A stretch of 64,000 nt of DNA from Ruegeria sp. HKCCA6707 (GTDB lineage Bacteria > Pseudomonadota > Alphaproteobacteria > Rhodobacterales > Rhodobacteraceae): assembly GCF_013033515.1 (NCBI RefSeq), contig NZ_WQEG01000002.1:186001-250000 (forward strand). The letters run 5' to 3'. Below the pieces are notes generated by a model, which worked only from the letters and a program-made list of their open reading frames with translations, made no database searches and was not told the origin of the DNA. Within the stretch, counting starts at the first letter, position 1; each line of letters starts with the position of its first letter. Both the position numbers and the translations under genes were made by a program. Shown in pieces: positions 60,191-64,000 of the stretch.

Positions 60191-60643
60191 TCAGCGCGCA
60201 AACACGCTGTCCAAAATAGCCAGCAACGCGGTTGCATCGGATTGACGGAAAGCATCCGGCTGATCGCTGTCGATGTCAAAGACCGCAATGACCTCGCCCT
60301 TGGCATCTCGCACCGGCAGAACCAGTTCCGACCGCGTGGAGGAAGCGCAGGCGATATGGCCGGGAAAGGCCTCGACATCGGGGACCAGCTGGGTTTCACC
60401 GGTGCGCGCGGCGGCGCCACAAACACCCCGATGAAACGGGATGACCAGGCACCCATGGCCACCCTGATAGGGGCCGATTTTCAGCAGCTCAGGTTCGGTC
60501 ACGCGATAGAACCCGGTCCAGTCGAACCGATCATCAGCGTGATGCACCTCGCATGCGATCGTGGCCATCAGCGCGATCTGATCGGTTTCGCCTTCGGTCA
60601 GGGCAGCGATGGTTTTGGACAGCGTTGCGTAGTCGACAGTCAT
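60191..60643 (-). CDS. msrC: Free methionine-(R)-sulfoxide reductase (GAF domain)
   Basis: 150 residues from the ATG at 60643. Single GAF domain with C65, C75 and C99, the same spacing (10 and 24) as the three catalytic cysteines C84, C94 and C118 of E. coli fRMsr. It reduces free, not protein-bound, methionine-R-sulfoxide with thioredoxin. Downstream of the thiolase gene by 71 bases. Confidence 0.9.
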   Translation of the reverse strand: MTVDYATLSKTIAALTEGETDQIALMATIACEVHHADDRFDWTGFYRVTEPELLKIGPYQGGHGCLVIPFHRGVCGAAARTGETQLVPDVEAFPGHIACASSTRSELVLPVRDAKGEVIAVFDIDSDQPDAFRQSDATALLAILDSVFAR

Positions 60644-60714
60644 GGTATGGCTTTTTGACGTTTCCGGGGCGCGCGCGGCCCCAACACCTGCCGTATTTGA
60701 AACAACAGGAAGGG

Positions 60715-61887
60715 TCAAACGCGTTCTATTGCAATGGCTGTGCCTTCTCCGCCTCCGATGCAGATTGCAGCGATGCCGCGTTTGAGGTCGCGCTTTTCAA
60801 GTGCGTTGAGAAGCGTGACCATGATGCGCGCGCCCGAGGCTCCGATCGGGTGGCCCAAGGCACAGGCGCCGCCATTGACGTTCACGATTTCACGCGGCAG
60901 GCCCATTTCATGCATGAACGCCATGGGGACAACGGCAAAGGCTTCGTTGACCTCCCACAGGTCCACATCGTTTTTGCTCCAACCCAAACGCTCAAGCAGT
61001 TTTTGCGCCGCTGGAACCGGGGCAGTTGTGAAAAGGCCGGGGGCTTGTGCATGGCTCGCGTGGCCCAGAATGCGGGCCCGGACTGTCAGGCCCTGCGCCT
61101 CGGCCGCTTGGGTTGACGCCAGAACGAGCGCTGCTGCACCGTCGGAAATTGACGAGGAATTGGCCGCTGTTACGGTTCCGTCCTTGCGGAACGCCGGTTT
61201 CAGGGTAGGGATTTTCTCGGGCCGAGCGGATTTTGGTTGTTCGTCAGCCTCAAGGACCACGGCACCCTTGCGGGTCTCAATCGTGACGGGGGTGATCTCA
61301 TGGCTGAACGCGTCGCTGTCTTGTGCCTTCAGCGCGTTCGACAAGGACTGTAGCGCATATTCATCCTGCGCTTCGCGGGTGAATTGGAACGCTTCGGCGC
61401 AATCTTCAGCAAATGTGCCCATCAGACGACCCTTGTCGTAGGCATCTTCCAGCCCGTCAAGGAACATGTGGTCGACCACCTGACCATGACCAATCCGCGC
61501 CCCACCGCGCATTTTCGGCAGCAGATATGGGGCGTTAGTCATGCTTTCCATGCCACCGGCCACCATGGTTTCGGCATGGCCCAGCGCGATCTGATCAAAG
61601 GCCATCATGGCTGCCTTCATGCCCGAGCCGCACATCTTGTTGAGCGTGGTTGCAGGCACCTCTTCGCCCAGACCCGCAGCAAACCCGGCCTGACGCGCTG
61701 GGGCCTGGCCTTGACCTGCGGGCAGGACGCAGCCCATCAAAACCTCATCTACCGTAGCAGCCCCTGCACCATCCAGCGCGGCCCGAATGGCTGTGCCACC
61801 AAGCTGGGCTGCGGGCACCCCTTCGAACACGCCTTGAAAGCCACCCATCGGTGTGCGTGCCGCACCTGCGATCACAACGTCTTTCAT
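60715..61887 (-). CDS. Acetyl-CoA acetyltransferase (thiolase)
   Basis: 390 residues. Catalytic C86 (NKMCGSGMKA), histidine in GGACALGHPIG (about 346) and C376 in CIGGGEGTA. Length and motifs match biosynthetic/degradative thiolase II (AtoB/PhaA-like), which condenses or cleaves acetoacetyl-CoA in the cytoplasm. No polyhydroxybutyrate genes are next to it. Divergent from the STAS gene. Confidence 0.92.
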   Translation of the reverse strand: MKDVVIAGAARTPMGGFQGVFEGVPAAQLGGTAIRAALDGAGAATVDEVLMGCVLPAGQGQAPARQAGFAAGLGEEVPATTLNKMCGSGMKAAMMAFDQIALGHAETMVAGGMESMTNAPYLLPKMRGGARIGHGQVVDHMFLDGLEDAYDKGRLMGTFAEDCAEAFQFTREAQDEYALQSLSNALKAQDSDAFSHEITPVTIETRKGAVVLEADEQPKSARPEKIPTLKPAFRKDGTVTAANSSSISDGAAALVLASTQAAEAQGLTVRARILGHASHAQAPGLFTTAPVPAAQKLLERLGWSKNDVDLWEVNEAFAVVPMAFMHEMGLPREIVNVNGGACALGHPIGASGARIMVTLLNALEKRDLKRGIAAICIGGGEGTAIAIERV

Positions 61888-61988
61888 CAGAAGCCTCCCA
61901 TGCCTTTCCGAACTCTGGATACCGAATGGTAAGAATTCCCGTCTAGCGTATTTCTACGATAGATTTCAAAATCCAAGGGGTCGCGGGC

Positions 61989-62321
61989 ATGGGACTCAGC
62001 AGTACGACAACAGGTGACACGCAGGTTATCGCCGTCAATTGTGACCGGATTGACGCGGCTATGGCAATTCAATTCAAGGAAGACATGCGCCGTGTCACCG
62101 AAGCCAAGGCAAAACGCGTGATTCTGGATCTGTCCGTCTTCGAATTCATCGACTCCAGCGGGCTGGGTGCCATCGTTGCGTCAATGAAACAGCTGGACGA
62201 CGGTTGCCGGCTAGATCTGGCCGGGCTTCATCCGGTGGTCGAAAAGGTGTTTCGGCTGACCCGGATGGATACGGTGTTCAAGCTTTTTGCTTCTCTTGAG
62301 GATGCGGTCGCGGCTGACTGA
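61989..62321 (+). CDS. STAS-domain anti-sigma factor antagonist
   Basis: 110 residues, a single STAS domain. The phosphorylatable serine is S56 or S57 in FIDSSGLGAIV, as in SpoIIAA/RsbV. It would bind the partner anti-sigma kinase when unphosphorylated. The kinase gene follows 23 bases downstream. No phosphatase or sigma factor gene is in view. Confidence 0.9.
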   Translation: MGLSSTTTGDTQVIAVNCDRIDAAMAIQFKEDMRRVTEAKAKRVILDLSVFEFIDSSGLGAIVASMKQLDDGCRLDLAGLHPVVEKVFRLTRMDTVFKLFASLEDAVAAD

Positions 62322-62344
62322 CACACGGGCCGGAGTGAAACATA

Positions 62345-62794
62345 GTGACGCCAACCCAGAAAGCAGATTGCATGGACCTGACGTTTTCGGCAACTGAGGT
62401 TCAGGCCAGTTCGGGAATCGCATATCTGAGTGCATGTCTTGCAGAACAAGGTTTGCAGGCGGATCGCGTCGGTGATGTCAGAATCGCGTTGGCCGAAGCC
62501 GTCAACAATATTGTCGAACATGCATATTCCGGCGTTGATGCTGCTGACATTCAGGTCAATTGTCGCCTGCGCAAAAATACGCTGGACATCGAAATCATTG
62601 ATACCGGCCAACCGATGCCCGGCACAAAGATCCCAGAGGCCAAAGCAGCCTCGGTCGAAACCGCGCGGCAGGATCTGCCCGAAGGGGGATTCGGGTGGTT
62701 CCTGATCCGACAATTGACCAGCGACGTCGTGTATGAGCGCGAGGCGGGTGTGAATCGGCTGGTTCTGAGCTTTGATTTCGCGGAAATGTCATGA
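62345..62794 (+). CDS. RsbW-like anti-sigma serine/threonine kinase (HATPase)
   Basis: 149 residues from a GTG at 62345; an ATG nine codons on (62372) is an alternative. HATPase_c with the N box LAEAVNNIVEHAY, G1 box DTGQPMP and the G2 region GGFGWFLIRQL. It should phosphorylate the STAS protein and in turn hold a sigma factor or other output protein. Paired with the STAS gene. Confidence 0.88.
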   Translation: MTPTQKADCMDLTFSATEVQASSGIAYLSACLAEQGLQADRVGDVRIALAEAVNNIVEHAYSGVDAADIQVNCRLRKNTLDIEIIDTGQPMPGTKIPEAKAASVETARQDLPEGGFGWFLIRQLTSDVVYEREAGVNRLVLSFDFAEMS

Positions 62795-62863
62795 CATACG
62801 TGAAATGGCCACAATAACGCCCAGATCGGACCATTGAGGCGCCGCAAATGCTAATCATACAGA

Positions 62864-62888
62864 GAGGGTAGCTCAGATAGCTTCCCTC
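62864..62888. terminator. Hairpin after the STAS/kinase operon
   Basis: GAGGG-T-AGCT / AGCT-T-CCCTC over a CAGAT loop, 70 bases past the kinase stop. No T tract follows, so termination is uncertain. It reads like a tRNA D-arm by chance but no other tRNA part is there. Confidence 0.4.
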
Positions 62889-63005
62889 GGCGCCGGACGT
62901 CACAGCCCCCACCCAGTGACCGGCGTCGAGGACTTCCCCCCCAAATCTGTTGGACATTCTCGATCAGCATCTTAGGTTCGCCCTGATCAATGCAAAGGGA
63001 TCCTG

Positions 63006-64000
63006 ATGCGCGATTTACATATGCCGGGCCGGTCCGAGGTTCTGGCGACCGAAGGAATGTGCGCCACGTCGCATCCGTTGGCGGCAAAGGCGGCTCTCGA
63101 CATACTTGAACAAGGCGGCAACGCGATGGACGCGGCCATTGCCGGAGCGGTTTTGCTCGGCATATGCGAACCTCAGATGACCGGGATCGGGGGTGACTGT
63201 TTCGTTCTTTTCAACCGGCCCGGGGAGAACACGATTCGTGCGCTCAATGGCTCGGGCCGCGCTCCGCAGGCGGCGAACGCCGCTCTGTTGCGAGACAAGG
63301 GCCTGACGGCCATGCCGTTAAATACCCCGGATGCTGTCACCGTTCCCGGTGCGATTGATGCGTTCTGCCATTTGTCCGAAACCGAAGGAAAGCTGGGGTT
63401 AGAGGCCATTCTAAACCCCGCGATACATTATGCCGAGACCGGAGTTCCTGTGGCTCAGCGGGTGGCGTTTGATTGGATAAATGGCGCGAAAACGTTGCAA
63501 AGCGCAGCGCGGGATCACTATCTGCACCAAGGCAAGACCCTGAAAACCGGAGACATCTTTCGCAGCCCCGGACAGGCAGAGGTGTTGCGTCGCATCGCGC
63601 GCGACGGGCGCGACGCGTTCTACACTGGTGAGGTTGCCGAAGACATGCTGGCGGCCTTGTCTGAGTTTGGCGGCCTGCATACCGAGCAGGATTTCGCAAT
63701 CACGCAGTGTACCAAGACCGAACCCGTCTCGGGCGACTATGCTGGTCTCGAGTTGTTGGAGCATCCGCCTAACGGGCAAGGGGCCACTGCGATCTTGCTG
63801 CTGAACATTTTGAAGCATTTCGACCTGGCCGGAATGGACCCTTGGGGCGCAGAGCGTGTTCATATTGAAGCTGAGGCAACGAAACTGGCCTATGATGCCC
63901 GCAACCGCTTCATAGCGGATCCGGATTACAGCAGTCGGATGGAGCACTTTCTTGCACCCGAGACGGCAGCAAAGCTTGCGGTGCTGATTGATCCCAAACG
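63006..64000 (+). CDS. Gamma-glutamyltransferase-family protein (3' end outside window)
   Basis: 331 codons are visible before the window ends; the threonine cleavage site is not reached. ATG at 63006 has AGGGA six bases upstream. The N-terminal GGT pattern is clear: DILEQGGNAMDAAIAGAVLL, MTGIGGDCFVLF and PGAIDAF. It has GSGRAP in place of the RETAP of E. coli GGT, as in YwrD-like homologues. No signal peptide seen. It may be a cytoplasmic amide hydrolase of the GGT superfamily, the second in the window. Confidence 0.85.
   Translation, partial: MRDLHMPGRSEVLATEGMCATSHPLAAKAALDILEQGGNAMDAAIAGAVLLGICEPQMTGIGGDCFVLFNRPGENTIRALNGSGRAPQAANAALLRDKGLTAMPLNTPDAVTVPGAIDAFCHLSETEGKLGLEAILNPAIHYAETGVPVAQRVAFDWINGAKTLQSAARDHYLHQGKTLKTGDIFRSPGQAEVLRRIARDGRDAFYTGEVAEDMLAALSEFGGLHTEQDFAITQCTKTEPVSGDYAGLELLEHPPNGQGATAILLLNILKHFDLAGMDPWGAERVHIEAEATKLAYDARNRFIADPDYSSRMEHFLAPETAAKLAVLIDPK

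Noticed and set aside
62864-62888. tRNA-like stretch GGGTAGCTCAGATAG
   Set aside because: Looks like a D-arm, but there is no anticodon arm, T-arm or acceptor stem; it is a simple hairpin.
1-64000. CRISPR arrays, prophage, IS elements, rRNA or tRNA
   Set aside because: Looked for regular spaced repeats, transposase or phage motifs and tRNA T-loops; none found that stand up.

Overview
This 64 kb window is high-GC chromosomal DNA that looks like a member of the Roseobacter group (Rhodobacteraceae, Ruegeria-like). The gene families point that way: a TRAP transporter beside xsc-pta-soeABC, two FAD/GcvT-type dimethylglycine dehydrogenase-like enzymes, GFA proteins, CaiB CoA-transferases and many small overlapping operons. 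I found no rRNA, tRNA, CRISPR array, prophage or insertion sequence. The name rests on gene content only.

Layout. 0-2.6 kb: end of znuB, then a Zur-type box in front of a CobW-family GTPase and a DUF1826 gene. 2.6-6.9 kb: minus-strand operon CaiB CoA-transferase, GST, GFA protein, nitrilase, with a LysR regulator. 7-16.1 kb: nine tightly overlapping minus-strand genes (GntR-type regulator, peptide-type ABC transporter, SDR, polysaccharide deacetylase, gamma-glutamyltransferase-like hydrolase); the binding-protein gene carries a one-base frameshift near its end. 16.4-19.0 kb: Lrp regulator divergent from ornithine cyclodeaminase and CtlX, a citrulline/ornithine-to-proline module. 19.0-19.7 kb: a deletion scar joining the 3' remnants of an acyl-CoA ligase and an aldehyde dehydrogenase. 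19.7-25 kb: a flavin reductase fusion, GST, DUF1348 and IalB-like operon divergent from a LysR gene, then a MOSC protein.

25.2-38.7 kb is the most coherent block: an IclR regulator, a TRAP transporter, a GMC dehydrogenase (IseJ-like), Xsc, Pta and SoeABC. Together they would take up isethionate, oxidise it to sulfoacetaldehyde, split that to sulfite and acetyl phosphate, make acetyl-CoA, and oxidise sulfite to sulfate in the cytoplasm. 38.9-50.5 kb is mostly housekeeping: dapA, a lytic transglycosylase, a split MnmC pair, an OmpA-type lipoprotein, a WYL regulator, a pseudouridine synthase and RarD.

50.7-59.8 kb is a methyl-group catabolism cluster: two FAD/GcvT demethylating dehydrogenases, a homocysteine S-methyltransferase, a GlxA/GbdR-type regulator, a quinone-reductase-like enzyme and a GFA protein, headed by an XRE-cupin regulator with a striking pair of 25-bp operator-like inverted repeats. 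59.9-64 kb: DUF1294, free methionine-R-sulfoxide reductase, thiolase, a STAS/anti-sigma kinase pair, and the start of a second gamma-glutamyltransferase.

A family of intergenic repeats (GC hairpin, CCCCGAGGTATTT-like core, ending at GGATCC) occurs four times. Nothing here is certainly a new system. The best leads are DUF1826 as a probable Fe(II)/2-oxoglutarate oxygenase under Zur control, the nine-gene amidase/transport operon, and the XRE-cupin operator.
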